Below are positions 24,991 through 36,227 of a stretch of DNA of 64,000 bases, in pieces. The stretch is from Welwitschia mirabilis. Its lineage: Eukaryota; Gnetophyta; Gnetopsida; Welwitschiales. The translations under genes were made by a program, and so were the position numbers. Positions within the stretch are counted from its first letter, which is position 1, and each line of letters begins with the position of its first letter. Location: assembly GCA_051453625.1 (NCBI GenBank), contig JBOZIK010000001.1, positions 109,256,474 through 109,320,473 on the forward strand, given 5' to 3'. The notes beneath the pieces were generated by a model. It made no database searches and had not been told where the DNA came from. It saw only the letters and a list, made by a program, of their open reading frames with translations.

Positions 24991-26413
24991 TAAGATTTCC
25001 ACATCACCCTCTTTCTCATCTTTTTCACCATTTTTATAAGTTGAAGCCTCATGGATAGGTAGTATTGTATCAATTTCACTTTAGCTACTATGTTCCAATC
25101 CTTCTTAACTTCATTTAGATTTGGTAAAGGTTGAAATAAAAGAGATCCTTGTGATTGTTTATTGGCCAACATCATTTGTTAAAGTATAATATCTAAATTT
25201 TCAATGTTATTAATTTAGTTCTTAATGGTGATGTTGGTTCTATCCACATTTTCTTCAACTCCTCTATTGAGTCTCTAAGTGAATCACTCTAACGTTATTA
25301 AAAATTTGAAGTACTTAGTTGAAAGATGGAGTTACTTGGTTGAAATTTTATATTCTTAAGTCTATTTTAAAAAGGTTAAAAACTTGACTACTCACTCATT
25401 TTTTGTTGATATTATCATTAATTCCTAAAGTTAGAAGGCCTTTGGTTAAAGGTACATACTTCCTCATACATTTTCTCTTTACATGTTGATAACAAGGGGC
25501 ATTTATTTATAGAATAACCTTTCTCTTCATATAAATCATATGTTGAAATTATGTCCCTCTTATTTTCTACTTTTACATCAACTATCATATGAGTATACGT
25601 ATTTAAAGTAGAAGTGAAATACTTAATTACATTAGTTGAATCATGTTATTCTTCCTTCTTAACATGTATTATATTCTTTAGATCTCTTATGATTTGACCT
25701 ATGATTTAATTCTCTCTAGAAGTTGATTTTGGCAAAGTTTGACTTATATCTACTAGTTATTCCAACACTTTCCATGTGTCATCTAGAATTAATTTAATCA
25801 TGTTGCCACCACAAGTAAAGTCTACAAGTTGTTTTGTTTGACTTTTCAATCCATTGTAAAAATAATGTATTAACTCTCCCTTAGTTAATTCATTAAGAGG
25901 GTTGAAATGAATAGCTCATACATTGTGGCATAATCTTCATGGGGTTTTTATTAAATAGTAATAATTTCATTCCTTCTTTTCTTCATGGCACTTTCACTTA
26001 TAATTCTCTTAATGAAAGCTTCTTGTACTTGACTTTAAGACTTAAGACTCTTATGTGAAATGGCTCTAAGACAAAGTTTAGCTTTTCCTCTAAGTGTGAT
26101 AGGAAAGATAATCATATAAGTTCTAATCATTAATTTGTTTCTTTTCATTTCTTAAGGTAAGAATATTTTATTCTATATCATTTAGATGTTGAAATGGGTC
26201 CTCATTAGACTCTCTTGAAACTAATGGATATGCACTAAAGTTTCTGAGTTCTACATCATTACTAGAGGGTAAGTCAAAAGGATTTTGAATTTTATATTTC
26301 TTATTAGCTAATAAATCTCTAAGATTAATGTCTACATTTGAATTATATGTTTCTAACAAAATTGATACACTAGGATAAACTACTTGCTTAAGCATTTGCA
26401 TTGAATTTGGCAT
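24990..26413 (-). pseudogene. GypA gag remnant
   Basis: The start on the minus strand at 26413 gives MPNSMQMLKQVVYP, then NLRDLLANKKYKIQNPFDLP and ELRNFSAYPLVSRESNEDPF up to QHLNDIE. The GypP gag start is the same protein (LRDVIANKKCKIQNPF; FQHLVDIE). The nucleocapsid knuckle at 25499-25540 reads YDLYEEKGYSINKC, where CDLCEEKGHSINKC is expected, so three of four zinc ligands are Tyr, each explained by one G>A or C>T. Downstream, KCPLLSTC and FNQRPSNF match the family's post-knuckle region. The gag core is broken by stops. Confidence 0.85.
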
Positions 26414-27007
26414 AGATGAAGAAGAAACAAAATGATTTACTTCTATTCTATTATTTTCATAATATTCTTTTGAAAAATTTAATTATTAAATAATAAAAGT
26501 AAAAAAATCTTTAATTCTTGAAATTTGTGTACCTGATGGGTGCATACCTCAATTTTGCTTGTAGTTGAATAAGGCTTCTTTGATGTTTTATTCAATCAAG
26601 CTGTACTCCCTCTAATATTTTATCTTTTTAATAGAATTTACCATTTCCTTGCATGCTCAGGAAAAAAAAATGCCTAAGAAAATAACATCTTACTCATCAT
26701 CTAGATGATATCTTTGAATGATCAGTTATACAGAAACCAAATACAAAAATAAAGAAAAATAGATTCGTGAAAAAACAAACACAAAAACAACACTGACAAT
26801 CATCCATGTAAGTCATCTAGATGATAAAATAAATGATATAAACTTTATTACATTAAAATTAAAAAATCCCAGTTTGCAAAAATAATAGAAAATCCTAGTT
26901 TATAGGCTATCATATACTACTCATCATCTAGACAATAGAGGGGATGACAAGGTATTATTTGTAGTAAAAAAATCAAAAAATGCTAAAATAAAAACTATGA
27001 AATCTAG
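26414..27007 (-). other. GypA 5' leader
   Basis: Non-coding stretch between primer site and gag. It carries three facing-repeat modules: ATCATCTAGATGAT (26696-26709, a perfect 14-bp palindrome), TCATCTAGATGA (26813-26824), and catcatctag...gggatgacaa (26926-26953). Confidence 0.7.
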
Positions 27008-27025
27008 AGTAAAAACATAGTGCTA
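27008..27025 (-). promoter_or_regulatory. GypA primer binding site, tRNA-Asp type, eroded
   Basis: On the minus strand TAGCACTAT corresponds to TGGCGCCGT with only G>A and C>T changes. The remainder is poorly matched. The position just beyond the LTR edge supports it. Confidence 0.5.
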
Positions 27026-27027
27026 CC

Positions 27028-27383
27028 TTAAAGAAACAACTTGAGTCATTAAGTAAAACCCTATTGATCACAATTATTTGCATAAAACACATACTAGTAT
27101 AGATAGGAGTCAATCCAAATGTCATAATCTATTAAAGGCACTAGTCTTGAAGTTAGAGAATTGATTTTAACAAAGTATTTTTCTTATTTTTCTTTTAAGT
27201 AAATAAAATGAGAATAATGCAGAAATAAAAAACAAGATGAATGCACATGCAAGGCTTATAGATGAAGTGTAAATGAAAATAACTCTAAGTAATAGATTCA
27301 CTCGATTACCAAACTCTATCACCAAGATCAATCTTTATAACCTAAGTCAATTAGAAAATACTATCACTAAACCCTAAACAATG
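27028..27383 (-). repeat. GypA 5' LTR, truncated by assembly gap
   Basis: Collinear with 8634-8834 plus 17651-17900 (catcctagta/catactagta, aaatgtcataat, ctatcaccaagat...ttataac). This copy is uninterrupted, so it shows the empty Copia-1 target (gagaataatgcagaaata at about 27208). The U3 part is lost at the gap. Confidence 0.8.
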
Positions 27384-27483
27384 NNNNNNNNNNNNNNNNN
27401 NNNNNNNNNNNNNNNNNNNNNNNNNNNNNNNNNNNNNNNNNNNNNNNNNNNNNNNNNNNNNNNNNNNNNNNNNNNNNNNNNNN
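27384..27483. other. Assembly gap (100 N)
   Basis: Standard-size gap. The sequence after it (agtcactag...acttagaaaattaattt) repeats LTR sequence located before it (27135-27190), so the two sides are not simply continuous. Confidence 0.95.
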
Positions 27484-27560
27484 AGTCACTAGGATAAAAC
27501 TTAGAAAATTAATTTAGTGAAGTATTTTTTATCTTTTCTTATTGATTAATATTTGTGCAT
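27484..27560 (-). repeat. Short GypA-type LTR fragment
   Basis: The sequence is a divergent copy of 27135-27195 (gttagagaattgattttaac region). Similarity fades after about 27550. Confidence 0.55.
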
Positions 27561-30500
27561 CATTAGAAAAAATTAATAGAGGATTCTATAAATCAAATAT
27601 AAAGCATCATTTTGGATCTTTTTAAATTGGTAATCATTCAATTTTTTTATGATAATAAGACCATCTATGAACATGTAAGATCCTTCTTCCTTATAAATTA
27701 GGCATGGCTAAGAAGTAAGCATGATAACTATCATTACTATCATAGGATTTCGATTTGTAGTTATAATATTCTTTCCATCATAAATGAGTTGTATGATAGA
27801 GATTTTTTTTTTTTCTCTAATCTCATCATTTTTTGTACTATACACAATATATCTTATGTAATCAAAGCTTAAGTTTTATGTTGTATAGACATGTGTTTTA
27901 AATTATACTAGTTATTTCATTTTTATTTACTTAGCATTTTATTTTCTCATTGTTAATACTTTTAGCAAACATGTAATGGAGTGATAACATAGGAAACATC
28001 ATGGGTATTTAATCTTTCCTTTACTACTAATGATTTCAAAGTATTATATGAGTTGTTTATGATCAAATGAAATTAAGTTAAGCTTTAAAAGGATTAACAA
28101 AGCTAAGAGTTTTTATATTTAAATTAATAAATCCTTATCTACTTTCTTATTTAGAGGATAATATTGGAAGAAGGTAGATTTCATTATATAATTATTAATA
28201 ATAAGACTTCCATTTGATCTAATTCTCAATTTGACATAATAAACTACTAGACTTTATTTTTACTTTGATTTGATTATCTATATTTTTACTTTGGCTTACT
28301 ACTTATTAACTATGTGCTTTATCAAAGAATGATAAATTCTTAGTAGGAAATCTATTATAAGGCCAAATTAGTTATATTTCACTTTAGCTTAATGCTTAGC
28401 CATTATAATGATTAAAAGAGTGCACTTTTCCATTGTTCCTAATGTTTTCTAGATAAATTTTAAGGTATAATCCATTTATCATCTACTTAGTTTTAATTAT
28501 GGAATTAAATTAATGAGATATAAACAAAATTTGATAACATGGATATGTATCAACCACCATCATGACATCTAATGGAAATTGACATGACTATATGGGATGT
28601 TTTTGCAAATGTTTCTAATGATTTGGGATCATATAAAGCTAGTTAATAATCAGTGGAAACTATCTAAATTATAATATTAATTTGAATAAATCTTCCCCTA
28701 AGTCATCTAGACAAAATACCAAGATGGCTCTCTATAGAACCATGATTCATGATCAAGAAGAATTACAAACATAATTATTTAAATAACATTTCCAATAAAA
28801 CTATTAATAGAAGCCTTATTCCAATTTAGATTCAGTTGAGTGATGTGACCAATAGTCATTAGCCATTTGATTCTTTATCAACCATTTCATCTAGATGAAG
28901 TGTTAACATGAAAAGAATTAACATTTACATCAAGTCATCTAGGTCATTTTTGAATGATTAATTAATCATTACTACATTTTTATGCATATATTATGCTTAA
29001 GTCTATAGAAATTTAGTTTTAGTAATGATTTACCTTTACATTATTGTCTTTTAGGTTATTACTAGAATTTGGAACACTATTTAGAGGTTGAAGGTTTAGC
29101 CACTCAAGAAGATGGTATTGCTATTCAAAGAGTAATGACGCTAGTTACTATTCATAAAACAAGTCAAGCCTTACATTTTTAATCCTTCCTACTATAAGTA
29201 ATCTATTGAAAGGGTAACTGAAATGACAAATTATTTACTATAAGAAATCTTTAAATTGACTCCATAGGCTAAATAATAATCCATTATGTCTTGGAAATCC
29301 TAATTTGTAACCTTAACTTTATCTATAAATAGCTTATTTTGGTTTAATTGAGGAACATATTAATTCATCAGATTCTAATTAAGGAATTATTGTAGCTTTC
29401 ATCCTTTCTTTCCAAATTTACCATTAGGCATGAGAAAACTTTCATTCTAGCATAATGTTTCTTAGATTAGCATTAAGTGATTTTTAATAATTGTATACTT
29501 TTACTTATTTTAAAATAAAGTGTTGCATGTTTTTTTCTTAGTTCATTTCTTTGATAGCAAGTAGTGATTGCTTCATACTTGTTATGCTCAAATTTGGCTA
29601 GGCATATTAAGTACTTTAAAATTTCATGTGTAATCCGTTTTATTTTCACATTAGTTTTATAACCTAAATATTTTTTCGATGGATCTTAGGTAAACCCTAA
29701 TTTTCATGCTTATAATATTCTTGCTATGAAAGGTAAAGTGGCTTAGAGACATTACTAACACTCATATGGTGGATGCGATTATGCCACTATGATTGAGCTT
29801 AATGGATATACTTTACATGATTTATTGGNNNNNNNNNNNNNNNNNNNNNNNNNNNNNNNNNNNNNNNNNNNNNNNNNNNNNNNNNNNNNNNNNNNNNNNN
29901 NNNNNNNNNNNNNNNNNNNNNNNNNNNNTGGATATACTTGACATGATTTATTGGATTAAAGGAGTAAAACTACATGTGACTACTTAAAGTCTCTTTCTAT
30001 CTTTGAAGTTAGTATGCTAAATATTGAAGCTATATTTCACTCTTAAGGATTTCTATACATTTTAAACACTATTACTCATCTTTTATTGTTCTTGCTTTAT
30101 TGATAGTTTATTACATCTATCGTTATGAAAGGATAATGCTAGCACTATACTATAAATAAAAGTCTAGTTTATTTGTTAAACATTTGATTTAATCACACAA
30201 TATTTGTACCACTAAGATGATATTTTTGGTTACCATACATTAATAACAAATATAAGCAGAGTTAAATTTCATCATGAATATTAAGCATGAACAACTAATT
30301 ATTCACTTTGTCATAGCATACATAGATTCTGCAAGCACATTTTTTTAGTTTACATTTTCACTATAGATTTTGTAGTAAATCACTTGGAGAAAGTCCCATT
30401 AGTAGAAACTATTTTTAGCATGATTCTTCATTATTTGACTATTTATTAGAAACACTATACTATTTGTCATAGGTACTATGGGTAGAAAGTAGCAAATGCA

Positions 30501-31878
30501 TACCAAGAGGAGCCTCTCCTTCTAAGAAGACATAGCATGGGCTTATTCTTAGTGCTTCTAATATTTGTGTCTCTTTTGTTTAAGACATGATTGATGTCTT
30601 ATTTTTTGGTTATAAGTTTAAGTAGAACCATGGACAAGGGAACACTAAAGATAAAAAATTTAATACTTAAGGAAATATATTGAAGGAGGTGTATTTGATA
30701 AGCACCAAATGGGATAGCATTGAAAACTCTAGTAATAATGAGCATGCTAGTATTTTTTATGCATATGAGTCATAGGAATTACTGATATGGGTAGAGTACA
30801 AGAGTAAGAAAAATACTCTTGTAACTAGTAAAGCTTTGAAGGACTATTTCAATTGGGTTCATGTCCTTAAATCTCTCATCGTACTTATTGTCTACCCTAC
30901 CTAAGGCTTCTACCAAATTTTTCATATGTCCTTTAAATTATCGTATTTTTTCACTAGAATGAACATATCAAGTAATTGTATGAATAAATTCTATTTATTC
31001 GATCATGATTAAGATGTAAATGCCAATATGATGTTATAATGTTCATATAATTCATATAAGAAGAGATCTCAAAAAAAATGTTCATAAGTCAGAGAGATGT
31101 CCAACAAAGATGAAGAATATAAGGGAGGATAACAAGAAGTCCCTATTGAGAAAAATATGTTTGAGGATGAATAATAAGCCTAAAGTAGGAATTCTATCAT
31201 GATCCCACTTCTTGAGAAAGAAGAAGTCATCTAACATTGTATTTTCAACATTTATTTATTAAATTTAATAATAATAATTGTCTTATAAATGGCCCTGTGA
31301 CATTTCTAATTTCTTCCATAAAAATTAAAGCAAAAATAATTAATAATAAATGAAAATATCATTTAATGTAAACTAATAAATAATCATATCATTATTAAAA
31401 ATAAGAGAATAAATTATAGACCAAAGAAAATAAAATACTCCTTTTTATTGCATAAGACTCTATAATAAGACTCATGTCTCCATTAGTTCTAAATGCAAGG
31501 TAATGGTATGATATCCTAATTATGTCATACTTCCTTTAATGTCTAGTTTGTAGAATTGCTAGGATTAGGCTAGCTTATTAAGGACTCTGTATTCCCCTAT
31601 CAAAAACACATGTACTCCTTTCACTTTTCTAATAACCTCATTTAAAATTAACAAAATGACATAACTCTTTAAAATAGTTATTCAAAAAGGTTTATAACAC
31701 TTAAAATTTTAATACAAATTCTAATAGTTTATATAATAGATAATTGAATTACTATAATATATAACAATTCATATAAAAGGGTTTTGGAATCATTATAAAC
31801 TTCCTTACTTAATCTTGTTGTTCATATTCAAACTATTATTTTTTCCTAGAATCATTTTGTTACTAAGTGTTACAATGC
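27561..31878. other. Unassigned AT-rich region with two small duplications
   Basis: No recognised protein. A 14-bp palindrome TTCATCTAGATGAA is at 28886-28899. A 100-N gap at 29829-29928 is flanked by the same roughly 25 bases (tggatatacttkacatgatt...). Around 30480-31230 the plus strand has longer codon-like runs (for example DSIENSSNNEHASIFYAYES, then ALKDYFNWVHVLKS) broken by stops. I cannot assign them; they may be a decayed element ORF. The right end borders a 471-N gap. Confidence 0.4.
29829..29928. other. Assembly gap (100 N) flanked by a 25-bp repeat
   Basis: Left flank atatactttacatgattta (ending 29825) and right flank atatacttgacatgattta are near-identical, which suggests unmerged overlapping contig ends. 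An open frame across it is an artefact. Confidence 0.9.
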
Positions 31879-32349
31879 NNNNNNNNNNNNNNNNNNNNNN
31901 NNNNNNNNNNNNNNNNNNNNNNNNNNNNNNNNNNNNNNNNNNNNNNNNNNNNNNNNNNNNNNNNNNNNNNNNNNNNNNNNNNNNNNNNNNNNNNNNNNNN
32001 NNNNNNNNNNNNNNNNNNNNNNNNNNNNNNNNNNNNNNNNNNNNNNNNNNNNNNNNNNNNNNNNNNNNNNNNNNNNNNNNNNNNNNNNNNNNNNNNNNNN
32101 NNNNNNNNNNNNNNNNNNNNNNNNNNNNNNNNNNNNNNNNNNNNNNNNNNNNNNNNNNNNNNNNNNNNNNNNNNNNNNNNNNNNNNNNNNNNNNNNNNNN
32201 NNNNNNNNNNNNNNNNNNNNNNNNNNNNNNNNNNNNNNNNNNNNNNNNNNNNNNNNNNNNNNNNNNNNNNNNNNNNNNNNNNNNNNNNNNNNNNNNNNNN
32301 NNNNNNNNNNNNNNNNNNNNNNNNNNNNNNNNNNNNNNNNNNNNNNNNN
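31879..32349. other. Assembly gap (471 N) covering the GypP 5' LTR start
   Basis: Alignment to the LTR at 63231 puts the missing LTR start about 80 bases before 32350. Confidence 0.95.
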
Positions 32350-33501
32350 TGATGATTATAGAGAACTAATAGGATGTTCATTGAAACATGTGATTCTTAG
32401 CATATTTTAAGGCATCTCAGGCTTATTTTGATACTTCATTTTTTAAAGGAAGGGTTAACCATGTAGAAGACTAATCTCCCTTTGATCTAGAAGATGGAGA
32501 GGCTTGTCATCCCTTCTTTCATCTACATGATAGCTAAGATAATAACACTATAGATATGAATGGAATATACAGAGTTGAATTTATGGCTTGAATTTGATGA
32601 ACCACCTTTTAATATGAGGTGACATCATCATTGTCATTCCTATGATAGTCAGGATAATAACTATTTTGTATTGATGGAAATGCAACCCATATGAGTTGTT
32701 AGGGTTTCTTCTATAATTTTTAAGATTGAGCTTTTAGAACTTTAATATAAAACTATAAATATCCTCCATTTTCTTCACTTCCATTTCCATCTTTTATATC
32801 AGATATTCTTGTGATGGAGTATTAAAGGATTATATGTCTATCTAATAGCTATAGAGAGAATTTTACCTTAGTGTCAGGCTAAGTATCCTTCATTATGGTG
32901 ATTCTACTTTATTGAATTGGATGTAAAATTTTATCATTAATTCAATTACTCTTTTCACTACTATTATGTAAAGATCCCTTATGGTTTAGGTTGATTATAG
33001 TTTAGTGATAGTTCTATAGCTTATTTAGATCATAAGGAAAACCTTTGTTAAGGCTGACTTTGTTAGCTTAGATCTTGAATTGCATCTCCTTTATTCCATT
33101 TCATATTTTCATTATTCATATTTTATTTATCATATCTTATAGTTTATATTGATTAGAAACAAGTAATAACTCTTCCTAATTAATCTAAATTATAAAGAAC
33201 TAGTTCTCGTGATAGAAGGATTAGAATCCAAACAGAACTCATTTTACTTGTATTTCATTCATTTCTTTTTACTTTCATTCATCTTGCATTATATTTGCAT
33301 TATTATTTACTTTCATTTACTAAAAGAGAAAATATTAAAAATACTTTTTAAAATCAATTCTCTAACTTCTAGTCTAGTGCCTTTAACAGACTATGACATT
33401 CGGGTTAAGTTCCATTTATACTAGTGCGTGCTTTCTGTAAGTACTGTGATTTACAGTTTTTGTTTAAGGACTTAAAGATTTTATAAATTTACATTTCAAC
33501 A
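32350..33501 (+). repeat. GypP 5' LTR (start missing)
   Basis: Collinear with 63312-64000, including aggatrttcattgaaacatg, the two facing-repeat modules (32505-32560, 32625-32660), the acccatatga block and the TATA box. It ends tttcaaca, three bases before the primer site. Predicted full length is about 1.2 kb. Confidence 0.9.
32753..32761 (+). promoter_or_regulatory. TATA box of GypP 5' LTR
   Basis: ctataaata, preceded by the conserved block acccatatga (about 32686) and followed by tcctcc. The same spacing occurs in the LTRs at 60545 and 63231. Confidence 0.75.
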
Positions 33502-33504
33502 TTT

Positions 33505-33523
33505 TGATATCATTACCAGAGAA
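33505..33523 (+). promoter_or_regulatory. GypP primer binding site (tRNA-Asp type)
   Basis: tgatatcattaccagagaa aligns without gaps to TGGCGCCGTTGCCGGGGAA, the complement of the plant tRNA-Asp 3' end. All seven differences are G>A or C>T. Confidence 0.85.
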
Positions 33524-34245
33524 GGCTGCAATGAGCTAAAGGATTTTACTATCCAGATAAGTACCTCGAACTTCAATTTAGGTTATTTATTTGTAATAGT
33601 ATTGTATTTTTATTTGTAGTTTAGTAGGATTATTTTAGTAATTTTTATTTTTCATAACTTTAAAAATCATTGTTGTCCTCTCTGTCATTCCCATAACATT
33701 GGAAATAATAGTCTAAAATTTTTGAATTTATTTTTTTATAAATTTTCTTTCTATCTGTGGATTAGTAATAAAAATACAACCATCTTCTTTATCATTTTGA
33801 CAACAGGTTGGATGACAGTTTAATTTTTTAGTTTTCCTAATTTTTCTCTGATTTGATTTTTTTACTATAGTGATTATCCTCCCTTCTCTTGTCCTCATGA
33901 CAAGTGGATGACTATCACTTGCACTTTATTTCATTTTTTATTTGCTATCTAAGGTATGTAGGGACATGGTAAATCCTAGTAGAAATACAAAATATTAGAG
34001 AAAGCAAAACTTGATTGAAGAAAATATCAAAGAAGGATTACTTGAATTTGAGTAAAAATTAGGTATGCACATCCCAAGTACATAAATTTGAAGAATTAAA
34101 GGAGAGGATTTTTTTTACTTTTATTATTTTAGAATCATATTTTGTAAAAGAAAATAGCATAGAAGTAGATCATGTTATTTCTTCTTCATTTATGTTAAAA
34201 TCCTTGCAAAAATAAAAACAAGTCACTTCATTTAATACATCAATC
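33524..34245 (+). other. GypP 5' leader
   Basis: Non-coding. It contains facing-repeat modules near 33680-33715 and at 33882-33916 (cttgtcctcatgacaag, gtggatgactatcac). Confidence 0.65.
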
Positions 34246-35420
34246 ATGACAAGAACTTCTACTTCAAATGAAAATGTTACTCTTAGAGATGTAATTGCTA
34301 ATAAAAAATGTAAAATCCAGAATCCTTTTATTTACCCTACCAGTGACAATGTAGAAGTAAGAAATTTCAGTGCCTATCCAACATTTAGAGGGGAAGCTAA
34401 GGAATACTCTTTCCAACATCTAGTTGACATTGAAAAACTTGTGCTTACCTTAAGAAATGAAAAGAAATGCTTTAGTGGTCATACTTAGATGATTATTTTT
34501 CTAGTCATAGTTAAATAAATGCTAAAACTTTGTCTTAAAATCATTCCACATAAGAGTCTTAAATTATGGAGTCAAGCATAAGAAATTTTTATTAAAAGAT
34601 TTTTGAGTAAAAATACCATGAGAAAAATAAGAAAAGAAGTTACCAACTTTCAGCAACAACATCATGAGGATTACACCATAACATATGAGTGTTTTATCAT
34701 AGTTATCCATTTGAACCCTGTTGATGAATTTAATAAAGAAGAATTAGTCAATTATTTTTACAATGGATTAAATAGTCAAACTTAACAACTTATAAACTTT
34801 TCTTAGAATGGAAACTTGATGAATTTAGTATTATAGGATGCATGGAATGTGTTACAAAATCTAGCATAGATAAGTCAAACTTGGCTAAAACACACGAAGA
34901 AAAATCAAATTATAGGCCAAATCATAAAAATTTAAAAGAAGTAAAACATGACAAAGAATGAGAGAAAGATGATTAAACTAACTTAATTAAGGATTTAATT
35001 ACCACTTTGGAGAAGTAATACTCAATTAATAGTTTATGCAAAGGTAGTAATAGATGACAGCACAACTTCAAGTTGTGATATTTGTAAAGAAAACTCTCAT
35101 TCAACTAAAGAGTATCCTTTATTACCAACTTATAAATAGAGGATGTTTGAGGAGGTGTATGCATTCAACCAAAGAACACATAACTTTAATTCCAATCACA
35201 ATTTCAAAAAACACTAGGTGGATAATTAAAATAAAAATATTTTGAGAATAGATTTAAGAATTTGAACTTTTAACCAGATAACCTCAATATTCAACCAAAA
35301 TCAAAATGATCCACTTAGAAACTCCATAGAAAAATTGAAGAATGTGTGAGAAAAGACTAATAGAAATATGGAAATCCTAATGAATTTTATTTAATAAATA
35401 ATGCTCAATAATCAAAGACC
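34246..35420 (+). pseudogene. GypP gag remnant
   Basis: The start at ATG 34246 gives MTRTSTSNENVTLRDVIANK, then KIQNPFIYP and VEVRNFSAYPTF up to FQHLVDIEKLV, the same protein as the GypA gag. After stops, 34603-34785 is open and carries MRKIRKEVTNFQQQHHEDYT and LVNYFYNGLNSQT, matching the gag core (FKQKDDESLYEAWERF... LQTFYNGLN). The zinc knuckle at 35074-35115 reads CDICKENSHSTKEY, with the last Cys changed to Tyr (TGC>TAT). Typical gypsy tail features (MFEEVYAFNQ) follow. It is cut by the 806-N gap. Confidence 0.85.
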
Positions 35421-35421
35421 A

Positions 35422-36227
35422 NNNNNNNNNNNNNNNNNNNNNNNNNNNNNNNNNNNNNNNNNNNNNNNNNNNNNNNNNNNNNNNNNNNNNNNNNNNNNNN
35501 NNNNNNNNNNNNNNNNNNNNNNNNNNNNNNNNNNNNNNNNNNNNNNNNNNNNNNNNNNNNNNNNNNNNNNNNNNNNNNNNNNNNNNNNNNNNNNNNNNNN
35601 NNNNNNNNNNNNNNNNNNNNNNNNNNNNNNNNNNNNNNNNNNNNNNNNNNNNNNNNNNNNNNNNNNNNNNNNNNNNNNNNNNNNNNNNNNNNNNNNNNNN
35701 NNNNNNNNNNNNNNNNNNNNNNNNNNNNNNNNNNNNNNNNNNNNNNNNNNNNNNNNNNNNNNNNNNNNNNNNNNNNNNNNNNNNNNNNNNNNNNNNNNNN
35801 NNNNNNNNNNNNNNNNNNNNNNNNNNNNNNNNNNNNNNNNNNNNNNNNNNNNNNNNNNNNNNNNNNNNNNNNNNNNNNNNNNNNNNNNNNNNNNNNNNNN
35901 NNNNNNNNNNNNNNNNNNNNNNNNNNNNNNNNNNNNNNNNNNNNNNNNNNNNNNNNNNNNNNNNNNNNNNNNNNNNNNNNNNNNNNNNNNNNNNNNNNNN
36001 NNNNNNNNNNNNNNNNNNNNNNNNNNNNNNNNNNNNNNNNNNNNNNNNNNNNNNNNNNNNNNNNNNNNNNNNNNNNNNNNNNNNNNNNNNNNNNNNNNNN
36101 NNNNNNNNNNNNNNNNNNNNNNNNNNNNNNNNNNNNNNNNNNNNNNNNNNNNNNNNNNNNNNNNNNNNNNNNNNNNNNNNNNNNNNNNNNNNNNNNNNNN
36201 NNNNNNNNNNNNNNNNNNNNNNNNNNN
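35422..36227. other. Assembly gap (806 N) in GypP between gag and protease
   Basis: Run of N. The three long open frames across it are artefacts. Confidence 0.98.

Larger units (their letters stand above)
8634..27383 (-). mobile_element. GypA: decayed gypsy element interrupted by Copia-1
   Basis: On the minus strand this is a full-layout gypsy element: 5' LTR (about 27028 into the gap at 27384), tRNA-Asp-like primer site (27008-27025), leader, gag, PR, RT, RNase H, integrase, a 2.3-kb 3' UTR, a polypurine tract (18709-18726) and a 3' LTR. The 3' LTR is in two pieces, 8634-8834 and 17651-18708, because Copia-1 inserted into it. Removing Copia-1 and one 5-bp target copy gives a sequence collinear with the uninterrupted 5' LTR near 27195-27230. 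All coding parts are broken. Confidence 0.85.

Noticed and set aside
31815-32381. Open frames of 161-184 residues
   Set aside because: Almost entirely N; artefact of the gap.
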